A stretch of DNA of 64,000 bases from Salinarchaeum laminariae (lineage in GTDB: Archaea > Halobacteriota > Halobacteria > Halobacteriales > Salinarchaeaceae), in the NCBI RefSeq assembly GCF_023204835.1, contig NZ_CP096270.1, positions 2,294,001-2,358,000 of the forward strand, in the 5' to 3' direction. Below, piece after piece: positions 1 through 8,870 of the stretch. Made by a program: the position numbers and the translations under genes. Within the stretch, counting starts at the first letter, position 1. Each line of letters starts with the position of its first letter. The notes below the pieces were generated by a model. That model searched no databases. It was not told the origin of the DNA and was given only the letters and a program-made list of their open reading frames with translations.

Positions 1-1271
1 TTGTCGGCGTAGGCCACGGTGTAATCGCGTATCTCGACCTCCTGTGCGCCGGCGACGCCGCCGTCGTCGACGGCGACGATACCGAGGAAGATGCTCGGGA
101 ACGCGAGCAGACCTGTCGCGATCGCCAGAATCCCGATCGCGGCCGTTCGCTTCGTGAGCAGCTGATCAGTGCGTTCGGAAGTTGCCGCGACCGTGACCAG
201 CGCAGTGACCACGAACAGCGCCACCACTCCGACCGCACGGTAGAGGACGAAGACGTCGTCGCCACCGGGCCACACGACCAGCCAGAGCGATTGGGCGAGA
301 CCGACGCCGAGGATGCCGAAGAACACCCGCCCCGGCGAGGGCAATCGGTCACGCCTCGAGAGGAGAGCGAGCGCTGCAAACACGCCGAGCAGGAAGCCGA
401 GCGCGTGGGCCTGGAACCCGATACCCGCCCAGCTCGGTGGCGCTGGACCGCCCGCCTCGACCGATCCTCTGACGATCGGATTCGTGACGGTCTGCCAGAT
501 GACGCCCAGCCCGCTGGCAGCGACGACGCTGACGACCGCCGCGAGCGGGTAGTAGACGACCGCGAACCCGATGATTGCGTAGACCGCGCCGGAGAATCCG
601 AGACTCGGACCGAGCGAATAGACAGACGTTATCAGCGAAATCGCCAACAGCGCGCCGGGGAAGAAGACGAACGCGCGGAGGAACGGCTGCTCCACGATCG
701 TTCGATCGGTCCCGTTAGAGGGCGCATCGGGGAGCAGTTCGTCGTCGGTGTCCCACGGCTCGTCCGCGCCACCGGCACTGGTCGCTGTCGAGTCCGTACC
801 CCATTCGAATCCGGTCTGCTCGTCGGACTCGTGGTCTCGGTGCCGCTCCTCGGCGTTCCGATCAGTCTCCTCGTCTGCGTCCACTGCGGAGGAGGATCGC
901 TCCGAATGAGCGTAGTGACCCCAGGCGTACTCCGCGATCGGGGCCAGGACGATCGTCCCTGCCATGTTGCCGACGAGATGCGCCGGCGAGCCGTGTGCAA
1001 TCCCGGAGGTCACGACCCCGAGTGGGTAGAAGTACGACCAGGAGACGAAGGCGTAGATGACGGGCGATCCCCACTGCTGGAGGCCGCTCTGGGCGAAGAG
1101 GTAGAAGGCGACGTTCACCACGACGACGATCAGGGATCCCCACGGAACCCCGAGTATAAATCGCTCCTGAAGCTTCGACTGCCAGCGATCGCGACCCGGG
1201 AACAGCCAGAGCGAGACGACGGTCGCCGCCAGCACCACGGCGACGACGATTTGCATCGGGGAGGGTGCCAT
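1..1271 (-). CDS. rhomboid family intramembrane serine protease (3' end beyond window)
   Basis: Reading leftwards from the ATG at 1269-1271 the frame stays open to the window edge, so the C-terminus is missing. The 423 visible residues are a polytopic membrane protein with rhomboid landmarks: [11 protein letters not shown] near residues 93-103, the nucleophile motif GFSG with Ser227, and the partner His289 in QAHALGF. Rhomboids cleave membrane proteins inside the bilayer. A long acidic, low-complexity loop (about residues 122-195) splits the membrane core between the HxxxxHxxxN-like segment and the rest. The family call is based on these motifs; the substrate is unknown. The gene is divergent from rpoL. 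Confidence 0.85.
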   Translation of the reverse strand, partial: MAPSPMQIVVAVVLAATVVSLWLFPGRDRWQSKLQERFILGVPWGSLIVVVVNVAFYLFAQSGLQQWGSPVIYAFVSWSYFYPLGVVTSGIAHGSPAHLVGNMAGTIVLAPIAEYAWGHYAHSERSSSAVDADEETDRNAEERHRDHESDEQTGFEWGTDSTATSAGGADEPWDTDDELLPDAPSNGTDRTIVEQPFLRAFVFFPGALLAISLITSVYSLGPSLGFSGAVYAIIGFAVVYYPLAAVVSVVAASGLGVIWQTVTNPIVRGSVEAGGPAPPSWAGIGFQAHALGFLLGVFAALALLSRRDRLPSPGRVFFGILGVGLAQSLWLVVWPGGDDVFVLYRAVGVVALFVVTALVTVAATSERTDQLLTKRTAAIGILAIATGLLAFPSIFLGIVAVDDGGVAGAQEVEIRDYTVAYAD

Positions 1272-1451
1272 TGTACAAGGTCACGAACAGGTCCCTTGTC
1301 AGCTATTCGGTCGGTCTGCCCGAGCAGAATGGCGGCTTCGATAGCGCTAGGGCGTGCGCAGTCCTCCCGACCGCTCCCCTGGCTGGTCACTACACCTCCA
1401 GACTGGTCACGCTTCGAAAGCTACAAACGCGGTGCTTCAGTACTCTGTAGC

Positions 1452-1730
1452 ATGGATCTGCGGGTCATCGACCTATCCGACGAGGAACTCTCCATCGAAA
1501 TCGCCGACGAGGACCACACCTTCATGAACGTGCTGAAGGGGACGCTGCTGGAGACAGACGGCGTCGAGGCGGCGACCTACGACATGAACCCCGAGCAGTC
1601 CGGTGGCCAGACCGACCCCATTCTGACGATCAAGACCGACGGCCAGGATCCCCTCGAAACGCTCGAAGACGCGGCCGGGCAGGTCAAGGCCAAGACTGAC
1701 GAGCTGACCGAGGCCGTCAAAGCAGCCTGA
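1452..1730 (+). CDS. rpoL: DNA-directed RNA polymerase subunit L (Rpo11)
   Basis: The 92-residue acidic protein matches archaeal Rpo11/RpoL, the partner of Rpo3 (subunit D) in the assembly platform of archaeal RNA polymerase and homologous to the bacterial alpha N-terminal domain. The conserved core [13 protein letters not shown] lies near residues 21-33 and a C-terminal helix rich in Lys/Glu follows. The frame is open far upstream of 1452, but only the ATG at 1452 gives a protein of family length; everything before it is antisense to the rhomboid gene. A T-rich tract follows the stop. Confidence 0.93.
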   Translation: MDLRVIDLSDEELSIEIADEDHTFMNVLKGTLLETDGVEAATYDMNPEQSGGQTDPILTIKTDGQDPLETLEDAAGQVKAKTDELTEAVKAA

Positions 1731-1741
1731 TCGTCGAAGCG

Positions 1742-1752
1742 TTCTTTCTCTT
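1742..1752 (+). terminator. T-rich tract after rpoL
   Basis: A short pyrimidine run (ttctttctctt) begins about 11 bases after the rpoL stop and lies between rpoL and the convergent hisF. Archaeal RNA polymerase terminates at such U-rich tracts. Assignment is by position and composition only. Confidence 0.4.
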
Positions 1753-1794
1753 GGTTCGGTAGGATAGTGCCGACCTCACCACGCCCCGGAGTAC

Positions 1795-2610
1795 CTACAG
1801 TCGAACGGGAACGCCGCGGTCGTCGAGATACTCCTTGACTTCCCGGATCGTGTACTCGTCGAAGTGGAAAATCGACGCCGCGAGCGCCGCGTCGGCGTCT
1901 GCCTCGGTGAACACTTCGTACGCGTGCTCGGGACCACCACAGCCCGACGACGCGATGACTGGCGTGTCGACGGCGTCACAGACGGCGTTCATCAGCGGCA
2001 CGTCGTAGCCGTCCTTCGTCCCGTCGGCGTCGATCGAGTTGACGAACAGCTCCCCGGCACCGCGATCCTCGGCTTCCGTCGACCACTCGACGACGTCGCG
2101 GCCAGTTCCTTCGCGGCCGCCTTTGACCGTGCACTCGAACCAGCAGGACTCGCCGTCCACCTGTTCGTAGTGTTCCCCCTGCTCGTCGAAGCGGCGCCGG
2201 GCGTCAACCGAGATCACGATACACTGCGAACCGAACGCGGCGGCACCCTCCTCTATCAGCTCGGGACGCTGGAGCGCGCCAGTGTTGATCGAACACTTGT
2301 CGGCACCGGCCCGAAGCGTCTCCTTGACGTCCTCGCGCGTGCGGATCCCGCCACCGACGGTGAGCGGAATGAACACCTCGTCGGCGACGGCGGAGACGGT
2401 CTCCAGCATCGTCTCGCGCCCCTCGGCGGAGGCAGTGATGTCCAGAAAGACGAACTCGTCGGCGCCGGACTCGTTGTACCGCTTGGCCATCTCCACGGGA
2501 TCGCCGGTGTACTCGAGATCCTCGAAGTTGACACCGGTGTAGACCGCGGCGTTCCCGTCCTCGTCGACGTCCACGTCGATACAGGGAATGATCCGCTTCG
2601 TGAGTCCCAT
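1795..2610 (-). CDS. hisF: imidazole glycerol phosphate synthase cyclase subunit HisF
   Basis: At 271 residues this is a full-length HisF TIM barrel. It converts PRFAR plus ammonia (delivered by HisH) to imidazole glycerol phosphate and AICAR in histidine biosynthesis. The N-terminal [10 protein letters not shown] has the catalytic Asp of HisF, and the LTVGGGIRT and [10 protein letters not shown] segments correspond to the phosphate-binding and second catalytic Asp regions. A glycine-rich [12 protein letters not shown] segment follows. No other his gene is adjacent, so the pathway is scattered, as is common in haloarchaea. Confidence 0.95.
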   Translation of the reverse strand: MGLTKRIIPCIDVDVDEDGNAAVYTGVNFEDLEYTGDPVEMAKRYNESGADEFVFLDITASAEGRETMLETVSAVADEVFIPLTVGGGIRTREDVKETLRAGADKCSINTGALQRPELIEEGAAAFGSQCIVISVDARRRFDEQGEHYEQVDGESCWFECTVKGGREGTGRDVVEWSTEAEDRGAGELFVNSIDADGTKDGYDVPLMNAVCDAVDTPVIASSGCGGPEHAYEVFTEADADAALAASIFHFDEYTIREVKEYLDDRGVPVRL

Positions 2611-2808
2611 TCACCTCTGGCTACCATCGCAGTCGGGAAAAACCGTGCGTTCGCGTGCAGTATTCGCCAGTCGGTCGTGTTGGTTGCCAATCCGCGGTCG
2701 ATCCCGTGGCGCTGCTCACAGCCTCCGCGGCCTTTGAACGATTGCCCTTCTAGCCCGCGTCTAATTGATCGGCCTCCGAACGGTTGCTACGTGAACTGGG
2801 ATGGCTGC

Positions 2809-2816
2809 GTTTAAGG
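2809..2816 (+). promoter_or_regulatory. TATA-like box for small His-rich protein
   Basis: The sequence gtttaagg is centred about 28 bases before the ATG at 2840. This fits a leaderless archaeal promoter and is the main reason for preferring that start over the upstream in-frame ATG at 2801. Confidence 0.5.
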
Positions 2817-2839
2817 CCAGAGCGCAACGACGTGCTCGT

Positions 2840-3121
2840 ATGAGCGACGACGAGAAGGAGTCCGACTCCGTCGGTCCCGACATCGACCTGGAAAAGATCG
2901 CCAACGATAGCGATGACGACGGCGCCGGCCACGACGATCACGACCACGGCAATCACGGGGACGAGAGTCACGGCCACGACGCACACGACCACGACAGCGA
3001 GCCGGCCGGTCGCACGACCGCGCCGCAGAGTGAGTTCACGATGCGAGAAGCGGCGATCGGCGGAGTGGTGACGGCTGTTGGGCTCGTCGTCGCCTACGGC
3101 GTTCCCGCCCTGCTCGCCTAA
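2840..3121 (+). CDS. small acidic His/Asp-rich protein with C-terminal membrane segment
   Basis: The 93-residue product has an acidic N-terminal half containing an HDDHDHGNHGDESHGHD-type run of about a dozen histidines, then a conserved-looking segment (QSEFTMREAAIGG) and one C-terminal hydrophobic helix ending in PALLA. Similar small proteins are common in haloarchaea (I recall a DUF7550-type family, unverified). The His/Asp tract could bind divalent metal, but function is unknown. It stands alone, divergent from hisF and convergent with the fluoride-channel genes. Confidence 0.7.
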   Translation: MSDDEKESDSVGPDIDLEKIANDSDDDGAGHDDHDHGNHGDESHGHDAHDHDSEPAGRTTAPQSEFTMREAAIGGVVTAVGLVVAYGVPALLA

Positions 3122-3176
3122 CGGTCTCTCAACGACGGTCGGCGCGGTTTTCTACGCGCACCTCGATTGGATTCAC

Positions 3177-3584
3177 TCAGAGTGTCGAGTGGATAGCCAC
3201 TACGAGCGACGCGCCGACCAGACAGGCGAGTAACGTTCCAAATGCGACGGAAATCGCCGCTGCGGGCCGATCCTCTGTCCAGAGACGTACCGTCTGGACG
3301 GAGAACGTTGAGAACGTCGTGAGCGATCCACAGAATCCGACACCGGTGAGGAGAACCAACTCGTCTCCGGGGGAGCGAACGAATAAGAGCGTCGCGAGCA
3401 CGGATCCCAGCAGATTCACAGCGATCACCGACGCAGGGTACCGATCGATGGAGATCAGTTCGCCGATTGCGAATCGCGTGAGTGCTCCTGCTGCGCCGCC
3501 AACGCCGACGAGGAGGACGGGTTCGATTCCCGATCCGCCGCTGCTCGCCTGGCTCACTGTGAGTACCGCGCCGATCGGCGTCAC
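3177..3584 (-). CDS. crcB: fluoride efflux channel subunit FluC/CrcB (second of pair)
   Basis: The 135-residue protein has four predicted membrane helices and the Fluc signature GFCGSLTTFSTF (about residues 83-94), whose Thr/Phe/Ser residues line the fluoride pore. Its N-terminus is longer than usual (MTPIGAVLTVSQASSGG). The ATG overlaps the stop of the upstream crcB copy by four bases, so the two are co-transcribed. Fluc channels are antiparallel dimers; tandem unequal copies generally form heterodimers with fixed, opposite topologies. A GTVGN-type motif is replaced here by NLLGS. Confidence 0.92.
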   Translation of the reverse strand: MTPIGAVLTVSQASSGGSGIEPVLLVGVGGAAGALTRFAIGELISIDRYPASVIAVNLLGSVLATLLFVRSPGDELVLLTGVGFCGSLTTFSTFSVQTVRLWTEDRPAAAISVAFGTLLACLVGASLVVAIHSTL

Positions 3585-3976
3585 CTGCGCTCACCCCGCC
3601 ACCTTCCTGCAGCCAGGCCGAGGCCCGCGGCCGCGAAGCCCGCGGCGTAGGTCGCAAGAACGTATCCGACGGCGACTGCCGGTTCCTGCTTGAGTGTCCC
3701 GACGACGAACGTGCTGTAGGTCGTGAACGAGGAGAGAAAGCCGGTCGCACCGAACCGTTGCAGTCGCCGTCGCCCCGTGGGGAGTTCCGACCCGCTCGGA
3801 TTGAGCAGCCTCGCCAGTAGCAGTGCGAGGGCAAAACTCCCGACGACGTTCACGAGGAGCGTCGACTGCAACGACGCTCCCATGGCCTCGTCGACGAGAA
3901 ACCGGGCAATCGCGCCGGTGAAGCCGCCAGTCGCGACCAGAACGCCAGAGGGAACGGGGCGGCGACGATCCGGCAT
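3581..3976 (-). CDS. crcB: fluoride efflux channel subunit FluC/CrcB (first of pair)
   Basis: This 131-residue, four-helix membrane protein has the Fluc motifs NVVGS (mid helix 2) and GFLSSFTTYSTF (helix 3). It starts the two-gene operon and its last four bases overlap the next gene. The N-terminus (MPDRRRPVPS) and C-terminus (GRWRGERR) are positively charged, whereas the partner protein lacks these charges. By the positive-inside rule this suggests opposite membrane orientations for the two subunits. I looked for a fluoride riboswitch upstream and saw none. Confidence 0.92.
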   Translation of the reverse strand: MPDRRRPVPSGVLVATGGFTGAIARFLVDEAMGASLQSTLLVNVVGSFALALLLARLLNPSGSELPTGRRRLQRFGATGFLSSFTTYSTFVVGTLKQEPAVAVGYVLATYAAGFAAAGLGLAAGRWRGERR

Positions 3977-4080
3977 CGTTCAGACGGTACTATCGGCCGG
4001 TGTCGGGCGTGCGGAATCGGACGGACGGCGTAGGGAGTTCGGTCCGGTGTGGAGGACGCTGCCGTTCGCCACGCGCGCTC

Positions 4081-4299
4081 TCAGAAGACGTATTCGTCGT
4101 CGTGGCCCATCATACCGTCGTCTTCGAGGCCACCAGGTTCGTTCTCGTCGTCCATGGGTCCACTCGTCTTGTAGGCCTTGAGGCCCGTGGAGAGGAGCTC
4201 TTCGATTGCCTCCTCTCGGTTGACGAACTCCCCTTTCTCGACGAGCTGGGCGATCTGCATCTCGAGGTGCTCCGGGACCGTGATCTCGACCTTTGGCAT
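4081..4299 (-). CDS. ribbon-helix-helix DNA-binding protein
   Basis: The 72-residue protein opens with MPKVEITVPEHLEMQIAQLV, a typical RHH beta strand plus helix, followed by a second helix (NREEAIEELLSTGLKAY) and an acidic tail DDENEPGGLEDDGMMGHDDEYVF. It is conserved in haloarchaea and is probably a small transcriptional regulator or chromatin-associated protein. No toxin gene is adjacent, so an antitoxin role is not supported. A TATA-like box 28 bases upstream suggests a leaderless transcript. Confidence 0.8.
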   Translation of the reverse strand: MPKVEITVPEHLEMQIAQLVEKGEFVNREEAIEELLSTGLKAYKTSGPMDDENEPGGLEDDGMMGHDDEYVF

Positions 4300-4325
4300 C
4301 GGACGTGCGGCGGTTCGGCAGAGGG

Positions 4326-4336
4326 GTATTTAACTT
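4326..4336 (-). promoter_or_regulatory. TATA-like box for RHH gene
   Basis: On the minus strand this reads aagttaaatac, centred about 30 bases before the ATG at 4299. It fits a leaderless archaeal promoter. The rest of the 210-base gap before menF (4337-4509) shows no gene. Confidence 0.5.
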
Positions 4337-4509
4337 TGACGGGGCGGCCCACGACGAGCGCACTCCTGGAATCGGCCGATGGGAATGGGACGTTGGTGGA
4401 CAGCCTGGGACGTGATCGTGCCTCCCTGTACGAGAGCGGCGATTCACCGTCGCCGACCGATTCGCCGAATGGGATAGCCTGAAGGGACAGCGGCCCCGAC
4501 TCACCGTCA

Positions 4510-5841
4510 ATGGACGGGACCGGAGCCGTGTCGGTCGTCGCGGGGGATGGCGCTCTCGTCTCGCACACGCGGACGATACCGGACGTCTCCCTCCGGGCGG
4601 TACTCGAGACGTTCGGTCCCCCGACGGCGTGCTGGCGCGCACCCGAGGACCCCTCGCTGGTGGGGTGTGGCGCCGCTGCGACACTCACGGCGAGCGGGTC
4701 GGACCGCTTCGAGTCGATCCAATCACAGGCCGACGAGCTCTTCGGGACGTTCGAAGAGAGCACGCCTCGCGCTGCACGGCCGCGTCTGTTCGGCGGGTTC
4801 GCCTTCCACGGCGACCACGAGCCGGGCCACCCGTGGACCGGCTTCCCCGGCGCCTACTTCGTATTGCCCGAGATTCAGGTCGTCCGCGACGGAGACGAGA
4901 CCCGACTGACCGTCACACTCACCGACGCCGAGGCGGGCGCCGCAAGTGCACGGGCCGACGACGTTGCCGACGAGCTGGTTGATCTCCCTGACCCCGGCCC
5001 TCCCGCTGCGCCGCCGGGGTTCGAACAACGCAGTCGGGACCCCTCACAGGACGAGTGGCGAGAGCAGCTCCGTACCGCGATCGAACGGATCGACGCCGGC
5101 TCGCTCCGAAAGGTCGTACTCGCCCAATCCACGGAGCTGGCGCTCAACGGGTCGCTCTCGCCCTCGGACGCGCTCGAACGACTCGCCGGCACCTACCCCG
5201 ACTGCACGCGCTATTTGCTCAGTCCGACCACCGACGCGACGCTCTTTGGTGCGACCCCCGAACGACTCGTCTCCCTCTCGGGTCGTTCGGTGGAGACGCG
5301 AGCACTCGCGGGATCGACTGGCCGCGGCGACACCGAGGAAGAAGATGAGTGGCTTGCCCAGGAGCTCCAGGAGAGCCGGAAAGACGCTCACGAACACGAA
5401 CTGGTCGTCGAGGCGATCCGGGAGCAGCTCTCGCCGCTCGCGGCATCCGTCAGGACTGGACAGCGCCAGATCCGGACGCTCGCGACGGTCCAGCACCTCG
5501 AGACGCCGATCTCAGCGGAGCTCTCCGACGCCGAGCACGTTCTCTCACTCGTCGAGGCGCTCCATCCGACGCCCGCAGTCGGCGGTCTCCCACCCGAGGC
5601 CGCTCTTGAGACGATCCGATCGACGGAGGCGTTCGATCGGGGTTGGTACGCCGCACCAGTCGGCTGGTTCGACGCCGCCGGTGACGGGACGTTCGAGGTC
5701 GCGATCCGCTCTGCGATCGCGAACGGTGACTCGGCGACGCTTTTCGCCGGCGCCGGCATCGTCGCGGACAGCGAGCCCGACCGCGAGTGGGACGAGGTAC
5801 AGCTCAAGTACGGTCCGATGCTGGAGGCGCTCTCGGAATGA
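4510..5841 (+). CDS. menF: isochorismate synthase MenF
   Basis: The 443-residue protein converts chorismate to isochorismate, the first committed step of menaquinone synthesis. The C-terminal chorismate-binding domain has RKVVLAQSTEL (about 201-211), GATPERLVSLSGRSVETRALAGS, LHPTPAVGGLP and VAIRSAIANG...FAGAGIV, all diagnostic of the MenF/EntC family. The HPTPAVGG segment distinguishes it from anthranilate synthase. Its stop codon overlaps the menD start by four bases (ATGA), indicating translational coupling. The N-terminal about 170 residues are the variable family domain. Confidence 0.93.
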   Translation: MDGTGAVSVVAGDGALVSHTRTIPDVSLRAVLETFGPPTACWRAPEDPSLVGCGAAATLTASGSDRFESIQSQADELFGTFEESTPRAARPRLFGGFAFHGDHEPGHPWTGFPGAYFVLPEIQVVRDGDETRLTVTLTDAEAGAASARADDVADELVDLPDPGPPAAPPGFEQRSRDPSQDEWREQLRTAIERIDAGSLRKVVLAQSTELALNGSLSPSDALERLAGTYPDCTRYLLSPTTDATLFGATPERLVSLSGRSVETRALAGSTGRGDTEEEDEWLAQELQESRKDAHEHELVVEAIREQLSPLAASVRTGQRQIRTLATVQHLETPISAELSDAEHVLSLVEALHPTPAVGGLPPEAALETIRSTEAFDRGWYAAPVGWFDAAGDGTFEVAIRSAIANGDSATLFAGAGIVADSEPDREWDEVQLKYGPMLEALSE

Positions 5842-7733
5842 CCGCGCCCAACCGGAACACACTCTGGGCCGAGATCCTCGTCGACGAGCTCGTCGCGAAT
5901 GGTCTCGACGCTGTTTGCATCGCTCCGGGGAGCCGATCCACGCCGCTGACAGTAGCGGCGTACGATCACGACGAGCTGACCGTCTTTTCCCACCTCGACG
6001 AACGCTCCGCGAGCTACTTCGCGCTTGGCCGCGCTCGCCGAACCGGTCGCCCGCTCGGACTGATCTGCACGTCTGGTACCGCAGCGGCGAACTTCCACCC
6101 CGCAGTGATCGAGGCGAGCCAGGCCCGCGTTCCGCTCGTCCTGCTGACGGCGGATCGCCCCCCGGAGCTGCGCGACAGCGGTGCGAACCAGACCGTCGAT
6201 CAGACGAAGCTCTACGGGGACGCAGTCCGATGGTTTCGCGAACTCCCGGAGCCCGAACCGACGGATCGGAAACTCCGACGGCTGCGCGTCGACGCCGCGC
6301 GTGCAGTTGCAAGCGCCAGCGGGTCGCCCGCTGGCCCGGTTCACCTGAACGTCCCGTTCCGCAAACCCCTCGAACCAATCGAGGTCGAGGGCGACGATCC
6401 CAAGGATCCAGACGGTCTGGGCGTCAGCGGCCGCGACGGACCGTTCGTGGACACGGACGACGGGTCACACCGTCCGTCACAGGACCGCATCGACGCACTC
6501 GCTGACAGAATTGCCGAATCGGATCGTGTCCTGTTCGTCGCAGGGCCTGCCGACCCGGTCGTCGAAGGCGCGGGCGGGCAGCGGAGTGCGGGCGGGCAGC
6601 AGAGTTCGGACGGGACGCGGAGCGTGAACGCCGGGGAACACCACACCGGAATTTCGAGTGGCAACTCCATCCGATCGGCGGCCGCAGCGGCAGGCGCACC
6701 GGTGCTCGCGGATCCACTCTCGGGGGCGCGGTTCGGTCCCGGTCCAGAATCGGCTGCCAGCGACGAACCTGCGCTCGTCTGTGGCGGCTACGACGCCTAC
6801 GTGGGTTCGGATGCGGTCGCGGAGTGGCCCGAGCCGTCAGTCGTCGTTCGGACGGGGGCTTCCCCAACGTCGAAGGCCCTCAGAACGTATCTCGGGGAGA
6901 CGGACGCCTACCAGGTGCTGATCGATCCCGCGGGCGAGTGGCGCGAAGCGACGTTCTCCGCGTCTGCGGTGCTGCGCGCGGATCCACCGCTGGCATTCGA
7001 CGCACTCGAGGCATCGCTCCGGGATCGCGGCGTCGATCCCACTGGCTCTGGACGCGTGCGGTACCGCGAGCGGTTCGCGGCCGCGGAGTCGGAACACTGG
7101 TCGGTGCTCGCGGACGCTCGGGACGACGAACCGTTCGAAGGCGCTGTCGTGCCTGCCGTCCTCGACTCGCTTCCACAGGAGGCGACCGTTTTCGCGTCGA
7201 ACAGCATGCCCGTGCGGGATCTCGACCGGTTCGGTGCGCCCGACGACCGGCGAATCGGCGCGCTCGCGAACCGCGGAGCGAGTGGCATCGACGGTATCGT
7301 CTCGTCGGCACTGGGCGCTGCCAGCGGCGGTGCGGAACCCCTCGTCGGCATCCTCGGCGATCTGGCCTTCTATCACGACATGAACGGACTGCTGGCTGCG
7401 GGCCGATGCGACCTCGACGCGACGCTCGTCGTCGTCAACAACGACGGCGGCGGCATCTTCCACGCGCTGCCGATCGAGTCGTTCGAGCCGCCGTTCACTG
7501 AGGCGTTCAAGACGCCTCACGGTCTGGAGTTCGAGCCGACGGCCGAGCTCTACGATCTCGGGTACGAACGCGTGAAGTCACTCGACGCACTCCAGACGGC
7601 ATGCTCGTCGTCGATCGGACGCGACGGAGTCGACGTGATCGAGCTTCGCTTCGACGCCGCGTCCAGCCATCGTACGCGCGAATCTCTCGCCGCAGAACTC
7701 GATTCGATCCTCGCGGAGTCGGCGAGACCGTGA
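5838..7733 (+). CDS. menD: SEPHCHC synthase MenD
   Basis: This thiamine-diphosphate enzyme (631 residues) condenses isochorismate with 2-oxoglutarate. The N-terminal domain has CIAPGSRSTPL with the family Glu-containing loop ERSASYFALG; the C-terminal ThDP-binding domain has FASNSMPVRDLDRF, NRGASGIDG, GDLAFYHDMNGL and VVNNDGGGIFHALP (GDx-NN-type ThDP/Mg motif). The start used overlaps menF and gives the canonical MTAPNRNTLW opening. A low-complexity insert at residues about 240-275 contains three 18-base tandem units. It supplies substrate for MenC (menH not seen here). Confidence 0.94.
   Translation: MTAPNRNTLWAEILVDELVANGLDAVCIAPGSRSTPLTVAAYDHDELTVFSHLDERSASYFALGRARRTGRPLGLICTSGTAAANFHPAVIEASQARVPLVLLTADRPPELRDSGANQTVDQTKLYGDAVRWFRELPEPEPTDRKLRRLRVDAARAVASASGSPAGPVHLNVPFRKPLEPIEVEGDDPKDPDGLGVSGRDGPFVDTDDGSHRPSQDRIDALADRIAESDRVLFVAGPADPVVEGAGGQRSAGGQQSSDGTRSVNAGEHHTGISSGNSIRSAAAAAGAPVLADPLSGARFGPGPESAASDEPALVCGGYDAYVGSDAVAEWPEPSVVVRTGASPTSKALRTYLGETDAYQVLIDPAGEWREATFSASAVLRADPPLAFDALEASLRDRGVDPTGSGRVRYRERFAAAESEHWSVLADARDDEPFEGAVVPAVLDSLPQEATVFASNSMPVRDLDRFGAPDDRRIGALANRGASGIDGIVSSALGAASGGAEPLVGILGDLAFYHDMNGLLAAGRCDLDATLVVVNNDGGGIFHALPIESFEPPFTEAFKTPHGLEFEPTAELYDLGYERVKSLDALQTACSSSIGRDGVDVIELRFDAASSHRTRESLAAELDSILAESARP
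6570..6623 (+). repeat. three 18-base tandem repeats inside menD
   Basis: Units 6570-6587 and 6588-6605 differ at one base and encode AGGQRS and AGGQQS. A diverged third unit (6606-6623) encodes SDGTRS. The array is in frame and lies in the linker between MenD domains, so it lengthens a loop without disrupting catalytic motifs. Confidence 0.85.
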
Positions 7734-7758
7734 GAAGGGTACCGACCGCGATGTGGAG

Positions 7759-8706
7759 TTACCGCACCAGCACCATCGCGACGGCAACCGAGTAGCCGAG
7801 CGGGAGCCAGACGCCAGCGAGCAGTACGATACCGACGACGGAGAGTGGTGACACTTCGAGCCCGACGAGCACCGCGGGGAGCAGGATGCTCCAGGTGCCG
7901 AACACCGGGATGCCGAAGGCCGGTCGCGGAAGCAAGAATGCGACGAGTGCGATCGCACAGAGACCGATCGCGGCGCGCGCGACGACCGGAAATGCCGGCA
8001 TTGCCGTCAGTCCGAGCAGCAGTGGATAGAGCATGATCGAGGACGCGAGCAGGACCACGTCGTCCTGGGTCCAGTTCGGTCGGGGGATACCTGTGGTCCG
8101 CTCCTCTGGGCCCCACTCGTGAACAGTGTGACTGGCAGACTGATCGTTCGCGGTGCCCCACCCGTCGGTCGCCGTTCGTTCCGCACCCAGGCCACCACCG
8201 TCTGGCGAACTATCGTCCCGGCCGCCCACGCTCCCCACGGTCTCTCGCGGATTGCTGCCACGTGAACCATCTCCGGACTCCGTATCGAAGGGATCGTCGA
8301 ACGGATCGTCGTCGCCATTGCCCCCACCGAACCACTCCGTACGATCCCGTCGTCGAGCCTGCCTTTCGCGCTCGCGCCAGCCTGCGCTCCGGCCACCGCC
8401 TGCGTCGTGGTCACCCTCGGCCGCCCGGGCTGCGGCCCACCGCACCTCGTCCCCAGTCGGTTGGTTGGACTCTGGTTCGTCGCCGTTCACGTACGCGTCG
8501 TGTCCGAGTCTGTCGTACGTCGCTCGTTCGTCGGGATCGGTGAGTACGATCTCGGCGCGTTTGACTCGCTTGAACCGCTCCCCTGCGTCGGGGTGATCGG
8601 AGACGTCCGGGTGGTACTCCTTGACCTTCTCGCGGTAGGCGTCCCGGATCGTCTCTTGGTCGGCGTCGGGGTCGACCTCGAGCAGATCGTAGTACGTGGT
8701 TGGCAT
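7759..8706 (-). CDS. membrane-anchored J-domain (DnaJ-like) protein
   Basis: From the ATG at 8706 the 315-residue product starts with a complete J domain (MPTTYYDLLEVDPDADQETI..., HPD motif at about 37-39, DERATYDRLG end). Then comes a long hydrophilic Gly/Asp-rich linker (about 75-210) and three or four C-terminal membrane helices. J domains stimulate Hsp70 (DnaK) ATPase; this one would recruit DnaK to the membrane. It lacks the G/F region, zinc fingers and CTD of true DnaJ. It sits between menD and menB on the opposite strand. An upstream TTG/ATG (8736) is possible but would precede the conserved J-domain start by ten residues. Confidence 0.85.
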   Translation of the reverse strand: MPTTYYDLLEVDPDADQETIRDAYREKVKEYHPDVSDHPDAGERFKRVKRAEIVLTDPDERATYDRLGHDAYVNGDEPESNQPTGDEVRWAAARAAEGDHDAGGGRSAGWRERERQARRRDRTEWFGGGNGDDDPFDDPFDTESGDGSRGSNPRETVGSVGGRDDSSPDGGGLGAERTATDGWGTANDQSASHTVHEWGPEERTTGIPRPNWTQDDVVLLASSIMLYPLLLGLTAMPAFPVVARAAIGLCAIALVAFLLPRPAFGIPVFGTWSILLPAVLVGLEVSPLSVVGIVLLAGVWLPLGYSVAVAMVLVR

Positions 8707-8870
8707 GTGGAGGGCTCGAATCGTCCGATCAATCACCCTCCAGTACCAAAAAGGACACCGCCAGACGGATCGCTCTCCCTTCCCGATTTTCGTTCGACCG
8801 TTCCCAGTACGCAGAGCATGCAGGATTGTCCCCTCGTCGGGAAAGTGCTTTCAGGAGGCCGAACCCACCG

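Noticed and set aside
291..1451. Open frame upstream of rpoL
   Set aside because: It lies antisense to the rhomboid gene; RpoL proteins are about 92 residues.
3977..4080. Possible fluoride riboswitch before the crcB genes
   Set aside because: The motif core expected for crcB RNA was not found in the upstream bases.
4946..6505. Plus-strand frame of 519 residues
   Set aside because: Arg/Ser-rich shadow of menF and menD in another frame.
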